Of a DNA stretch of 64,000 nt, positions 1 to 12,528 are shown piece after piece. Source of the stretch: Arbacia lixula (Eukaryota; Echinodermata; Echinoidea; Arbacioida; Arbaciidae). The stretch's first letter is position 1; each line of letters opens with the position of its first letter. Both the position numbers and the translations under genes were made by a program. The notes under the pieces were generated by a model. The model worked only from the letters and a program-made list of their open reading frames with translations, was not told where the DNA came from and made no database searches. Location of the stretch: positions 9,374,038 through 9,438,037 of the forward strand of contig OZ022577.1 of the NCBI GenBank assembly GCA_963669155.1, in the 5' to 3' direction.

Positions 1-652
1 GAACCCCCCCCCCCCCCCCCCTCAGTCTGCACCAGAAGGGAAAGGCAGATTTATATCTCTCACATTATTATTGTCCCATTGATTGATTGAATTTCTGAAA
101 ATTGTGTCCATTTTCCCATGATTTCACCTTTTTTTTCTCTTTCTTTTCTCTGTCTCACCTTTTGTGTTCATGTCATCCGTTTGGTTGTCTATGATAATAT
201 GTGTGTCATATTTCTATTTGTTCATTTGTTGTTAATGTATATGTCTTTGTTAATAATCTTTCCTTTGTGATTTGCTTCTAATAAGGCAGAAAAAAGGGAT
301 TTAAGAAATCTTTTATGATGGCCCTTGAAATCTGAGAATATCAATTTTCATTGATACAATTTATGAAATGTATATTTGAAAAATTGCATATGTTTTAGGA
401 ACATGAATCTAATTGTTGTCACCTGATTAAAGCCAAAAAAGGAGGGGTGGGGAGGTTGTACTAAGAAAACTGAAAAATTGGGTTAAACATTTGGTGTGTC
501 AGGTAGACTAATGTTTAATGTTTAAAACAATTATATTGTTGTTTGTTTCCCATTGTTATAATGTGAAGTGAAATTCTGTGTACATGTACCAATGGCCTAA
601 CATGTAGTCCCTTGCCTATGTTTTGGTGTAACTCTCAACATTTCCACCTTAG
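1..652. other. SNAP-25 intron, 5' end of window
   Basis: AT-rich intron sequence upstream of the first visible SNAP-25 exon. It opens with a run of 18 C (4-21). I see no exon, RNA gene or recognisable element in the rest. The exons for the N-terminal ~38 residues of SNAP-25 must lie further upstream. Confidence 0.6.
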
Positions 653-701
653 AGTCAAGATATGGGCATCAAGACTTTAGTTATGCTGGATGAACAAGGA
701 G
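653..701 (+). CDS. SNAP25: SNAP-25 alternative exon 4A (SN1 zero-layer segment)
   Basis: 49-bp internal exon with acceptor AG at 651-652 and donor GTAAGA from 702. It reads SQDMGIKTLVMLDEQG plus the first base of a Glu codon. This matches vertebrate SNAP-25 residues about 39-55 (recalled), in the first SNARE helix; the Gln in DEQG is the zero-layer Gln of SN1. SNAP-25 is the palmitoylated Qbc-SNARE that pairs with syntaxin and synaptobrevin to drive vesicle fusion at the plasma membrane. A second exon of identical length and phase lies at 3775-3823. It differs at four residues: Gln/Lys, Asp/Glu, Met/Ala and Met/Leu. Either exon joins exon 5 (G|AG = Glu); using both or neither shifts the frame. 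The gene is partial, because upstream exons are outside the window. Confidence 0.9.
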
Positions 702-1028
702 GTAAGATATGATGGACCAGCCGTACAGTCATAACATCACAAATCCTGACCACATGTCCGTCCAAATCTACCTTGTATAATGACTTCATTATCCTTATTA
801 TCAAAGGAGCGTGTTTTCTTGCACACTGTCTCTGTCTCTGTGTTTGAAATAGGCCAAAGAAGCCGTACAAGTATTCCCAGTTGCCTTTCATGTCTAATTG
901 CATTCTGTCCCCAGAGGTTAAAACCTTTATTTAAAAAACAAAAGAAATGAAGAAATGTTTTGTAAGTCTTTTCTGCTATACTGTTCTGTCATTCAAAGCT
1001 CATTGAAATTGTAGGGATCTCGCTTTAA

Positions 1029-1488
1029 AGGGAAAGTCTACCCTGTACTTAAGTTGGTTTTGATTAAATCAGAATAAGTGAAAGAAACAAATAAGTGACA
1101 TTTTGACAAGCATTTATCAAAGGATAACAGAGTTATTAATTTACAAAGTCTTAATTGCGTGACATTGCAAGCTAGTCTACTGTAAATTATTGCATTCTTT
1201 ATTTATTTAATATGGCAGTTGGCTCTAAAGGATATGTATACCATTTCCCCTCTACATTGTATATATTATGAGACACACACACCACTATGAGCAACATTTA
1301 TTCTTTCATCAAACCTCAGAAAAGGGAACATTTATGGAATCCTACAGCACACAACATATTGGAGAGCAGCTCGCAAGTGTCATGATTTTCTTATCTCTTG
1401 ACAGATTTTCGTCAAACATTTACTAATATGCTGTTTTCATCTTTCTGCTATAATTAAAACCAATTCAACTTCATGGTCGTCTTTCCCT
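1029..1488. mobile_element. MITE-like element with AGGGAAAG termini
   Basis: The left end AGGGAAAGTCTACC (from 1029) matches the reverse complement of the right end (AGGGAAAGACGACC, ending 1488). Similarity continues inward through GTTGGTTTTGATT versus ATTGGTTTTAATT, so the arms are at least 40 bases. The interior is non-coding. A non-autonomous DNA transposon is inferred. I could not define a clear target-site duplication. Confidence 0.6.
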
Positions 1489-1512
1489 AAAAAAAAAAAA
1501 GGGGGGGGGGGG
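1489..1512. repeat. A12-G12 homopolymer junction
   Basis: Twelve A run directly into twelve G at the edge of the preceding element. A very similar A14-G11 junction followed by CA occurs at 40026-40050. Confidence 0.9.
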
Positions 1513-3774
1513 CATTCAGGCTCGCTTGATTCTATACTGTAAATGTTCTTGAGGCATGATTCCTATCTGATTATGAGAGATCCCAAGGGGAAACGTCAGG
1601 TACCAGAGCACATTCTGGTAATCAAATTCATTGCATCTAGAAATAGACATCAACTTTAACCTTCTTGTCCTCGGAAGGATTCCCATGCACAGCATGATTT
1701 AAAACATGGCCTTGTCCTTGCTTATTGCCAATGTCAAGTGTACATGGATGAGTAATTTCATTTGAGCAATCACTCTTTTCTATTTGTTTTAAAAGATTGG
1801 CACAAGAACATGTCTTATAAATCAATGTTTGAGTAATTGAAATGAAAGTAAAGGCCTCCATAGAGTTTTGTGCAAAAAGAAATTAGAAATTAGAAATTTT
1901 GTGAAAACTTAACTTGCTCTCCTTTCTTATCTGGTTGACATGAACAATATATTGCAGAACATATTCTATGGGGTGACACCAAAACATAAAATGTGTATGG
2001 AAAAAGATGACTATTATTCTAGAATGATTTGTAGTATTTGAGGAAAAGGCTTAGTATTTAGCATGCAATTATTTTAGATATTTGAGACATGGTGCAAGAA
2101 ATCACGACTTTCCGTATCTGCTATTCTGGTGAAATCGCTAGCTTTATACTCGGTGCGTATTACGGTCGGTTGTGAGTCGGGATTGTGATGTTAATTGCTG
2201 GAATGGCTGCCAAAGCAGAAGGCAGTGTGACACAATACATGTCTTCTGCTTTCAAAAGCCGACTGCTGAGGAGATTTATCTGAGGAGTTCAGATGTCTCT
2301 CCTCATTCTTTCCAAAGCTCAGTGCCTGTGGTGTGACTGGTCACAGTAGAGGCATTGTGTTAAGGAACATTTTAAGACAATGACATGTCAACTCTGGGCT
2401 CTATAGCTTGACGTGTACTCATGCAGAACTCATGCCCTTAGCATTAATCATGAAAATGCATGCACTTATATTTCTACTGATAAACATGGCAACATGTATA
2501 TCTCATGGGCAGTCATGGATGGTGCTTTGCCATTTTGTTGACTCGATTCCAATGACATGTAGGTTAGTTCATGTACTCGTCATCATTAATGATTCTGCCT
2601 CATCCTTGCCGCTCTCAGCCGGATGCTATCCCTCGCCATGGCAACAAGCATACCCCATCTGGACAAACACCAACTATATACAGCAAAGTCACTAACAGCG
2701 ATAGCAATAATTATTAACAACAGGGAATTTGTACAACTTTGTTAAATTGCTGAGTTGCTTCATTTTGCACCTCACTCACTGATATACAAGACTTATCATT
2801 AATATCAGTGACATTGTGAAAATCTAGCATACAGTTGGTTAACTTGTCAACAGGTTGGCAATTATTTATAGCGCTATGATAACCATCTTTCCAACACAGA
2901 GAAAATCAATAGCACTAACCTCATCTTTCCCCATGGCTCCTTGAGGCTTTCGATGATAACTTCTAGCATTACTAAGAAAAAAAGATACCTAAAAATATCC
3001 ATCTTTACATATTGCTAGAAGAAATCGGAATGTGGTGTATGTTTCGCAGTTTGGTGACGTCCATGCTTGAAGTTAAAAGAGAGGGATATCATTTGCTGGT
3101 GTCAAGTAACGCTGACAGCTGATCCATCACATGCAGTGATCAATGCATGCAAATTAACCGGTGGAAGCAGCCAAACACAGGCAGAGGTGGAGAGGAACAC
3201 AACCTTATGGAATGCAACAGCCGCACAGCCACTCATAAAGTTTTACCGTTTGAAGATAATGACCATGTTTGGATTAGGAACACACAGCAATTCAAAATGC
3301 ATTTTTGTGCTTCAAAGGAAATTGAAATTTGAAAAATTGTTATGAAGTGATGATTAGAGCTGTGTAAATGTTGTATTTCTAAGCCTGTGATCCTAAATTT
3401 AGAAAAAAGTAAGATTAAGTGGTAGAAAGCATGGGTTAACAAGAGTTTGCAGTTCAATATGTCTGATGTGACAGTTAAACATAATGCAGTGGATAATTTT
3501 TGGAATAACAATTAACAATGTTTTCTCTGCTAATATTTGCCTCTTAACCAAGCAAAATTTAGTGACTCTAACCCAGTTTTTTTATCACTCAAACTTGCCT
3601 GTTCTTCCTTCTCCACCTACAGCATGTGTAGCTGCCCCGGTTTAGGCGGTGGTGATGGGTTTTATTTCAACGCAATCTCACCACGCCTATACCTTTGTTT
3701 TTTCTCTCTCCTCCACCAACACCCCCACATCTATCTATCCCCCATATCTTGACTTCATGCCTTCCCTGGTATAG

Positions 3775-3823
3775 AGCAAGGAGGCGGGTATCAAGACTTT
3801 GGTGCTCCTGGATGAACAAGGAG
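3775..3823 (+). CDS. SNAP25: SNAP-25 alternative exon 4B (SN1 zero-layer segment)
   Basis: 49-bp exon with acceptor TATAG ending at 3774 and donor GTGACA from 3824. It reads SKEAGIKTLVLLDEQG plus the first base of Glu. It aligns residue for residue with exon 4A and with vertebrate SNAP-25 (SKDAGIRTLVMLDEQG, recalled), and is slightly closer to the common animal sequence. Length, phase and zero-layer Gln are identical to 4A, so the two look like a tandem exon duplication used in a mutually exclusive way. The intron to exon 5 is 9.3 kb. The flanks are rich in C and CACCC on the sense strand, which could bind splicing regulators (inference). Confidence 0.92.
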
Positions 3824-3845
3824 GTGACATATCAGTGCCCCAGTC

Positions 3846-3911
3846 TGTTTGCACCCCACCCCACCCAACACCCCACCCCCTTCCTCGTACCCCATCCCGC
3901 CCCATCCCCCA
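3846..3911 (+). promoter_or_regulatory. C-rich (CACCC/CCCC) tract after exon 4B donor
   Basis: Starting ~23 bases after the 4B donor, about 65 bases are almost only C, A and T, with repeated CCCCACC-type units. Such tracts are typical binding sites for poly(C)-binding proteins, hnRNP K and hnRNP L. A role in choosing 4A or 4B is inference. Confidence 0.35.
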
Positions 3912-4869
3912 TAACGCACCTTGCTCTGTTATGTGTAGTTATAACGGTTACCTATGTGTATAACGCATCATTCTGCAACATATAACCCAAGTGCTCCGCA
4001 GTTTCATCGCTGGCTAACGAGAAGTTAACTTTGAAAGGTCATGTGCTTCCAAGCTACCATACTAAAAAGCCATAAATTACTTAGCTCGTGAACAAAATGT
4101 GTCTTGCAAAATGTGTCTTGCCTTCTGCCACGCCATGGCTTGCAATGCTCAATAGTGCTGTAAAAAAATCTTTGATGAAGTATTATTTGATTTATTTAGA
4201 GTGCTATTTTTTCGTTTTACGGGGGGAGGGAAATTGGGAGTAAGATTTCACAAACAACTACCCTATGTCAAAAATAGTTTCATGTTTGTCCTGTAGCTTA
4301 ATAAGAAGAAGGAGTTTTGCCATCAAGGTAATACAATATCGTGAGATATCCATATTGAGTAAGACGGGAGAGAAAAAAGTGATGATTGGAAATGAAAACG
4401 AGGGAATGAACTCACAATGTATATTTCTTGGAGGATATTATAAGGTGCAAAATCAAATAACCTAAAGACAGATGGGCAGGTAACTATGGAAAATTAAATC
4501 AGAAGAAAAAGGTTTTCTGCAGGCTGTTATACATAGTGTCTAGTGTTTGGTATTAGATTGTAGATTTATGTACAGTTTGGTGTTGTTGATTCGCTGTGTT
4601 TGTCTTTGTATGAGAGACCATAGACTGTCCCCATGTTGATATCAGTGAACAATGCAATAAGGAGGGTGCTAAATTCAACACCAGTCGTGTGTCTTGTTCA
4701 AGTTGCAGAACAAGGGTTAAATTGACATCCGTGGTTTTTAGAGTTCTCAAGGGTTGCGTATTTAACACCAAGTGTAGTAAGTGTATCACCAAGAAAGCAT
4801 TAAATTGATGTGAAGATTGAGTGTTGCTGTATAGTGTAGTGTAAAGTGTTACTGTCTTAGTTTGACATT

Positions 4870-5035
4870 TAACACCAAAGATATTAAATGCAATACACTT
4901 GGGATGAAATTAACAACAGAGGTATTGAATGCAATGCTCTTGGGATCAAATTAACACCAAAAGTGTTAAATGCAATATTCTTGGCATCAGATTTAAAATC
5001 AAAAGTGTTAAAACAGACACTTTTGTGTTTTCCAT
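4870..5035. repeat. ~42-bp degenerate tandem repeat, about 4 units
   Basis: Repeats of the type AACACCAAAAGTGTTAAATGC followed by AAT..CTTGGGATCA, each around 40-45 bases and diverged. Related AACACCAAG wording appears again near 4755 and at 48.7-48.9 kb. Confidence 0.6.
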
Positions 5036-5815
5036 ATGATACACCACCAATTTTTTATTTGAATTTTGTAGTGCAATGTCCCCATGCGTGAATTAGTATC
5101 TAGAATATAGAAAGTAATAATCGGTACATTTGTAACTATCATCGTGATGAATAGCCCAATTTGTGTTTGCTATATGTTTCTATGTTGTGATGTGCTAGTC
5201 ATTCCCACTAACTGTGTAGTTATATCTTCTGTGTGACTCTAGTTCTCAGTGGCCTATTAGAACATGTATACTCACCAGAAGATATGAACATATTATGCAA
5301 TGTATACAAATGTAATCTTCCTCTTGTCCATGTCAAGCACAAGGAATATTCCAGGAATATATGTTGCCTAACACTGTCTGTGTTGCACTAATTACTTCTG
5401 TATAGAATTTTGTGCATTATTTCAGTGTCACACACAAAGTAAAGATGGGGTGATAAATGTAATGATTCTCTGCGCAATTTGTTTTTGTCAACTGAAGCAG
5501 TCTTAATGTATACATCTCCCATATGATACACTTGTTTGCACACATATCCAATCTTGACTAGACTTAGATACCCACCTATGTTTGCTGTGGCATTGTGGCG
5601 CAGAGCATATATTCATATATTGTGCACTTTCCACCACTTCTATTCCTAAGAAGGGTGTTTCTAACATGCCATATGATTTAAGAACACTTCTATAGTGATG
5701 AGGGACCATATTCTTGAAACCTTACAAACACTTTCAAACCCTAGTTATGAACTAAATGCGTCATGTAGCTATGCATATTTTTTTTATAAACTAGCTAAAT
5801 ACAAAAAAAAAAAAG

Positions 5816-6564
5816 TAAGTCCCCCCCCCCCCCCCTAAGTCAAATAGCATAAATTTTTATCAAAGAGGTTTTGGGCACAATAATGTGGCAGGATTGTTCC
5901 TTATCTTATTGACTAACATATGTGTGAAAATCACATTAATCCAATTAGTCATGCATGAGTGGGCACATTGTTAAGGCAAAAATGTCACTTTTCAAAAATT
6001 ACAAGGGTAATTTTGGGGTTTTGTCACGAATTTTTCATGAATTCTATTTTGGTGCATAATTTATGTCCTTTCAATGTTAATCATCCATCTCTCGATGCAC
6101 TAATACCTATCCCGACACTCAACTCATTGTTCTGGTTGAGTGAGCACCGTTTATCAAATACTCATCCCTCTTGAGTTTGAAACTTTTAAAACCCTCTTAT
6201 TTAGGTGAAAAAATAAAACTCTGGATATTTTGACAAAAATGTAACATGACCTGTTATGTAAACGTGAGAAGTCATTTTCGTGCCATGGTTGAGTGAAAAC
6301 ACGTTAAAAATCACACAATAAATGCCAAAATGTATTGTTAAAACGGCAGAAACAATTACCCTTGTGACTTTTGAAAAGTGACATTTTTTTTCTTCATTTT
6401 TTCCTTTTAAATGTGCCCACTCATGCATGACTAATTGGATTAATGTGATTTTCACACAGAAGTTAGTCAATAAGTTAGGGAACAATCCTACCAAATTATT
6501 TTGTTCAAAATCTCTCCGATAAAAAGTTATTCTATTTTGATAAGGGGGGGGGGGGGGAACTTAA
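5816..6564. mobile_element. Fold-back element with poly-C termini
   Basis: Long inverted repeat. The left arm (about 5816-6030) begins TAAGT followed by a run of C. The right arm (about 6350-6564) is its reverse complement, ending in a run of G then AACTTA. Shared words include TCATGCATGAGTGGGCACA (left, from 5950) and TGTGCCCACTCATGCATGA in the reverse sense (right, about 6411-6429). Arms of ~200 bases flank a ~320-base centre. No coding capacity. A non-autonomous DNA transposon or fold-back element is inferred. Confidence 0.65.
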
Positions 6565-6964
6565 TTTTTTTGTTATCGAGGTGTCATTAATTTGGCCCCT
6601 TGGTCTGTCACCTAATGTTCCCTATGATCAAGATACGAACTAGCATCGTGAAGCAGTGATTACAGATTACAGATGACTTAAGAATATAAAACAACAAAGG
6701 AGAGAAATAGAGCTAATTATCTCCAATAGAAGAGTGAATAGAAGTATTGTCTGATGTGAAATCCACCGTGCAAATATGTTCTGGTTGTATGTCCTTGAAT
6801 AGTTATGTAAAGAGTGAAGAAGGAGTTAGTCTAGATGTCCAGATCTAGTTGTAGATGCAGCAGTGCATCGGACATAAACAGACCACACTGCAAAGCAGGG
6901 AACCTAGGCTTGCACCCCCTCCCATCTTGCAAGGAAGGAGAGATAATTAGGACATTTCCTTTAA

Positions 6965-7200
6965 TTTTTGGGCAGCGTAAACCCAGATCTCTATTATTTA
7001 ATTTCTGACAGTGTAAACCCAGTGCTTATTCACAATTTTTGAATAGTGTATACCCAGCTCTTGTAATCTGTAGGTAGTGTTAACCCAGCTCTTGTCTGTA
7101 ATCTTTGGGCAGTGTAAACCTAGCTCTTGTCTGTAATCTTTAGGCAGTATAAACCCTGCTCTTGTCTGTAAGCTTTGGCCAGTTTAAACCCAGCCTCCTG
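6965..7200. repeat. ~40-bp tandem repeat (CAGTGTAAACCCAGCTCTTG), about 6 units
   Basis: Successive copies of GCAGTGTAAACCCAGCTCTTG and TCTGTAATCTTTGG with substitutions. The downstream units (7080-7190) are the best preserved. Confidence 0.7.
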
Positions 7201-7978
7201 TCTGGGGTGAAGTCCTTCCGCCTGTCTCCTTCCCAGTTTACTGTCTGTGTGTGAAGTGCAATGCTGACCCCTCCAGGTCTCTCACTAGCCTGTCCCCCAG
7301 GCTTTTCGACACTTATAATCGAAATCAGCAAAGCTACATTTGAGTCTGGTACCAACAAGACTTCATCACCTCAATTCCCTATCTTGGGAATTAGAACTTC
7401 ACATCGATTAGTCTAAATCAGCTAGACCCTTGTGAGCTCCTTACCGCACCCGTGATTGTCCAGTTTGGATTAGAAATGTCAAGTACCTTGGAAGCAAGGC
7501 TAATCTCCCAGTAGCTTAACCCCAATTCCCTCTGTGAATTAGTTCTGTGCGTCCCACAGCAACCTGACTGATGATGTGGAAAGTGCAATATGCTTCATCA
7601 CGATGGTCATAAAGTCAGAGATGCTGGCTTGGCAGTCAAAGGTATGACTGTGCAGCCTTGTTCATGGAAAAAAAAACATGTTATATTGAAAACAAATGTA
7701 AAATGTGAAGTGTTTCCATTAGCCCTACACTTATTTGAATGCAATAATATGACCAATGTGTGTCACATTAAATTTGGAAGTGAATGTTTAAGATAAGAGT
7801 TTTGTATACAGTCTCAATAAGATGAATTCTAAGTATTTGTTTCCACTTGGGTTGTTGCACAGAGTAGGATCCTGTGGTATCCTGAGTACTCAGAAGCTCA
7901 GAAGCAATATATGCATGCTTTAGGTGGCTGTGGGAAGGTTATTGATTTCAAGGTGACTCTATCTTTAAAATATTGAGT

Positions 7979-8296
7979 TCTTCCCCCTCTCTCCTTTCTC
8001 TACCTGGGTCTCTCTCTCTCTATCTCCCTCTTTTCTCTCTCTCTTTCAATCTCTCTATCAGTCTCCCTATTCTTTCTTTGACCCTCGTCCCCATCTATCT
8101 CTCTCTTTCTCCTTTTCTTTCTCTTAACTATATTTTCTTTCTCTATCCGTCTTTCTTTCTACCGCCATTACAAGCTCGTTATTTCTTTCTGTCTCCTCCC
8201 GTCTCTTTTCTCCTATCTTTTTTCTTTCCTCCTCTCTCCACTATCTATTTTGCGCTATCCTCTCTAGATGTGCATCTGTCTCTGCCAGTCTTTCTG

Positions 8297-8345
<49 letters not shown>

Positions 8346-8500
8346 CTCTTTCTCTCTACCTAACTATTAACTCTTCCCTTCCTCTCTGTCTCTGCCTGTC
8401 TTCATTTTCTGTATCTATTCCTCTCCTTGTCTCTATCAATTTCTTTCTCTTTTTCCTTCCCTTCATCTGTCTCTCGCTCTCTATCACTCCATCCCTCCTT

Positions 8501-8541
<41 letters not shown>
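7979..8541 (+). repeat. Polypyrimidine (CT)n tract, ~560 bp
   Basis: Almost unbroken C/T sequence on the sense strand, with pure (CT)n cores at about 8299-8341 and 8504-8538. The long open frames of Ser/Leu/Phe here are a by-product of the repeat and are not genes. Confidence 0.95.
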
Positions 8542-9778
8542 ACATTTCCAGCCAATCCCACCCATCCAAATCGAGCCCGCCCTTGAATTACGACACGCTA
8601 GTGGCGCACGGAATAACAAGAAACTATTTGGGGTGGGAAGCAGAATGGAAAATTACACTGATCGGATTATGGGGGTGAAACAAGCCAAAAATAATTTCTC
8701 TGTTTATACTTCAGAGCTGCCAATGGAGTGGGAGAGAGGTGTTTGATTGAGAATTATTGTGGGAAGTTGTTTTGAAGGGAGGCCTGGGGGCACCAGTTGA
8801 CAAATCATACTGAAAATGAAATGATTTCTGCCTTCTTTAAGATATATAGTGGAGGGTCTTAAAATATTTGAAGTGTCAGTGTTAATCTGTCTATAAGGAG
8901 AAGTCGTCCCATGAGGCACCACACAGCCATATTCAAATTTTGTTTAGTGTTTGAGTGTATACGTGGACTTGACTACAACAACAACAAAATCCGTCTGTAC
9001 ATATAGCTGCACAGTGCATTTATGGGTGGACTTTTCCCACTTTGCAGTATAGAGAATCGGGAGGATCGATTGATAATCACAGTTTTTGAGCCATTTAGTG
9101 AATTGGTGAAATATTTTCCCAATACTTTAGTTAGGAGAGTTGTATTGATCCAGTGTACATGTGTGTTAGTTGTACCCACATGCAAAAAGAGAAGAAGCTG
9201 AATTGAAAGGGTACGCCGATTGTACCACCTCACTTAATAATGGCAACACCAACAACGAATCAAATCTAAAACAAAATTGAAGCTATGATGAATTCAGCAG
9301 CGTTTGTCCCTGGGCCTTACCAAGAAAAAAAGTCTGAGATAGAGAGAGAGTGTTTCGTTTGTAAGAAAGCACAACACTTGTGCTTGACGACACTTGAGAG
9401 TGAATTATTGTTCACCGTTCACCCGGCGCTGTCTTTGAAGTCGCACTCCATGCACTTTGGGCCACTGAAAATTTGTACCTTAGTGACAAGAAATATATGT
9501 TTCATAACCGAACAGTGATGCAAATTTGGCCCTTCTCTCTCCCAAATTGCTGCTTCAGACAGGAAATGTCATATTTTTATAAGGGACTTTAAAGAAAAAA
9601 TGGATTTGGAGCACCTCTGAGCATATGAGCATATTGACCCAAATACATTGGGGTTGGTGTATGTCATGTGTGGTAATACTTGCTGATGGGTTAATGCAGA
9701 GGGAAAGGGCAGAAAAGAAGAAATAGAGATGAGAAAGTTAGGAAACATGAGATGTGTGAGGGGTGAGTGGTGAAGCCT

Positions 9779-10305
9779 TTAAAGATTGTCCGTCCCTTTT
9801 GCAAGCTTAAAATTTGAAATCGTCTACCACGATCGTAAATTGAAGAAAGTGTGATTCAAGACCATTTCTAAGAATATAGCATGTTGAAGCTTTCTGTATA
9901 TGTAAAAAAATTCAGCCGTTAAATTTCAAACCAACTTTTTTGTACCACGAAAAAAGTATTAGTCTTTGTTACAGTATCTATGTGGTTATTATGCGTGTGT
10001 GAAATCCTAATTTTATGAGTAACTACCAAACTTTGGAGATGATTCCTTCCATAGAGCAATTTTCTTCATAGTGCGTTTTTTAATTTAATTAACAGATTAA
10101 TCAATAAAGCAGGTATTTCAGCACAAACTGCTAAGAGCCTGAGGTAAAGACTATTAATCAGACGTTGTTTATGTGCATTATTTGAATTTTACACTACGTA
10201 TCAGTTTCAAATTGTGAATATAGAGCTTGCTAACACTTCTCCATATGTTTTGCCAATGTTTCGATGGTTTTGTGGCGATCTGAAAAGGGGACTGGTTGTC
10301 TTTAA
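9779..10305 (+). mobile_element. 527-bp TIR element, copy 1
   Basis: Bounded by TTAA on both sides (9779-9782, 10302-10305). The ends are imperfect inverted repeats: AAGATTGTCCGTCCCTTTT on the left, and AAGACAACCAGTCCCCTTTT as the reverse complement of the right. A second copy in reverse orientation lies at 30213-30739 and is also exactly 527 bases from TTAA to TTAA. No coding capacity. A non-autonomous DNA transposon is inferred. Confidence 0.8.
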
Positions 10306-11582
10306 CTTCTCCGTGATAATGAATATGTTGTCAAGAAAGTAAGATGGGGCTAGTTTTTGGCACGTTCAATAAACCACTTTTCAATATGTATGCAAATGTT
10401 AGGCACATTTTTCAGACAATGCATTACTCATGGTAACCTCAACCTTGTCTGTGGTTTTTCCAACTACACGTAGCAACATCTAATAGATTCAGAGTGCATT
10501 CCACGTATTGAATCCAAATTACTGTCGATCATTGACTCTTATTACTCTTAACTAGTCCCTGAATAAGGCAGTCAGAGAGAAAGTTTCATTCAGTTTGGAT
10601 ATGTGAAGAAAGGTCTGCAGTTGGGTAAAGATTACCCAACAATGAATCAATTTCAAAGGTGATAGTCAATATCATTCCACCAAAAGTCATTTTTAAGTTC
10701 CTATACCCTAAGAGAGGATCTTCAATTTTGTGGTATTGACACAACTTTTTATTTGAGGCATGCAAAATGTTACACCTCCGTTAAAAATTAAGAATTGTGG
10801 GGGTATATGAAAAAAAAAAAAACAATCTGTGTCCAGTTATTTGATATTAGTATTAAACTGCATTAAATTAAATCAGTTTTGTGTGATCAAGCATATTTCA
10901 AAGTCTTGCTTTCTTCTGTTGAGAATTGAATGTTTTGTAACTTAAAATGATTGACTTAAATAATGATTTATGATCTAAATGCAGCACTCATACTATGCCA
11001 TACACTGTTCTTATAGCATTTAGATGTGTAAAGTGACATGTCATCAAGCCAAGATGATATTCAGAATTTGACTTGATTGTAGATGACATGCTGTAAGATT
11101 TATTTGAATGGCAGCTTCATTCTCAAACCAGAACAAATGGCATGAAAATGTATTTCTTATATGGCTTGTGATCACCTTGTGGGTTATGTGTAACACCTAA
11201 CCCACCTCTTGCATCGTCACTGTACAGTATGTCCACATGTAATGATTGCTATATGAAATTATGTTGTCATTGATACCACTCCCCGTCTACCCCAACCCTA
11301 AAACCTAATAAGCTTGAATAAATTCCATTAAAGGAAATGAGTAGTAGAGGTCAAGATTCCTAGACCCGTTATCATGACAGGACCATTCTGCTTTGACCAC
11401 ACCTCTGGTTTTTGTTTGACTCCAAGATTATGTGAGTGAATTGTCTCAAAATTATGAAGTCATGAAAATAGTACAAGACCGGAACCTGTAAATTTGGGCA
11501 GAAAGGTCCTGCTGTGATTACAGGATCTGAAATCCTGACTACTTCCATCCATCACCTTTAATGTAAACGTAATGTCCTCAGC

Positions 11583-11654
11583 ACTAACTCTAACCCTGAC
11601 TCTAACCCCTAACCCTGACTCTAACCCCTAACCCTAACCCCTAACCCTAACCCT
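11583..11654. repeat. Interstitial telomere-like (CCCTAA) patch
   Basis: About 70 bases of TAACCC / TAACCCC units mixed with CTAACCCTGA-type variants, resembling the TTAGGG animal telomere repeat on the opposite strand. It may be an ordinary minisatellite rather than a relic of chromosome healing. Confidence 0.6.
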
Positions 11655-12253
11655 GTGCTCTATGTTTTACATATATCATTTACATATGCATTTGTAGTTT
11701 AGTTTAGATTAATATATAACGCTGCTTATCTGTTCTATCATGTTTCTTTGTGCATAAATACAATGTACATGTGGTATTGTCAGATCACAGATGATACTGA
11801 GATATTTACATACCCCACATCAGTAAAATAAAATATACAGAGCTAGATTTGTAGATTACAAGGCTCATTATAGACTGCTTGTACCCACATTAAACAATCA
11901 ACAGTATACAATTATTATTTTTTTTTGTTAGATTAGCTATTTTCTTTCCATGTATGGCATTGAGGTGCTTTAAAACTAATTGACATTTTTATCATAAATG
12001 CTGTAAAAGGCCTTGTTTTACATTACTAACCACCATGATGCATGAGGATAATGATAGAAAAGCAGTAGTTTTGTGATTGCACGTTAATTGATATGCACAG
12101 TGTGATGTGCTATGTCTCCATGGATGACAGAATGCATTTAGTTAGATGATTAATCCAAATCACTCAGTCCACAAAGAACCATAACATTCTCTCAGAATAT
12201 GTTCTGTATTGGTTTTCAAGAAGAAACAAGTTTTCCCTCAATCAGGTCAATGT

Positions 12254-12391
12254 GGGTCCTGTCTTATAAAGACTTCAGATTGATATGATACAATTGCAAG
12301 TCCAGTCCCCTATCTTGAATGTACAGACCAACGATTGATATCAATCGGAACTCAGTTGCGATCAATCACAGATCTTTATAAGACAGGACCC
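12254..12391. mobile_element. MITE with perfect 19-bp TIR (GGGTCCTGTCTTATAAAGA)
   Basis: The first 19 bases and the reverse complement of the last 19 are identical. The total length is 138 bases with an imperfectly palindromic interior (TTGATAT...ATATCAA). No ORF. No clear target duplication seen. Confidence 0.8.
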
Positions 12392-12528
12392 TGCTTGAGC
12401 GATGGAATTGATTACAATCATTATTTTGTGCACTTTGTTTGTTGGGTATGGTTAATTGTTTCAATATTATTTTGAAAGGATTTTATGTAGCCAATCCTTT
12501 GCAGATATTGTAACTTACTTTATATCAC

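Larger units (their letters stand above)
702..3774. other. Intron between the two alternative exon 4 copies
   Basis: 3.07 kb of AT-rich intron. It contains the MITE-like element at 1029-1488 and the A/G homopolymer junction after it. The rest (about 1513-3600) shows short ORFs only, with no coding signal. The last ~70 bases before exon 4B are pyrimidine-rich and unusually C-rich. Confidence 0.6.

Noticed and set aside
7973..8542. 189-codon ORF rich in Ser, Leu, Phe and Pro
   Set aside because: Entirely within a (CT)n polypyrimidine tract; translation is a by-product of the repeat. The same applies to the ORFs at 19822-20527, 35164-35757 and 58096-58479.
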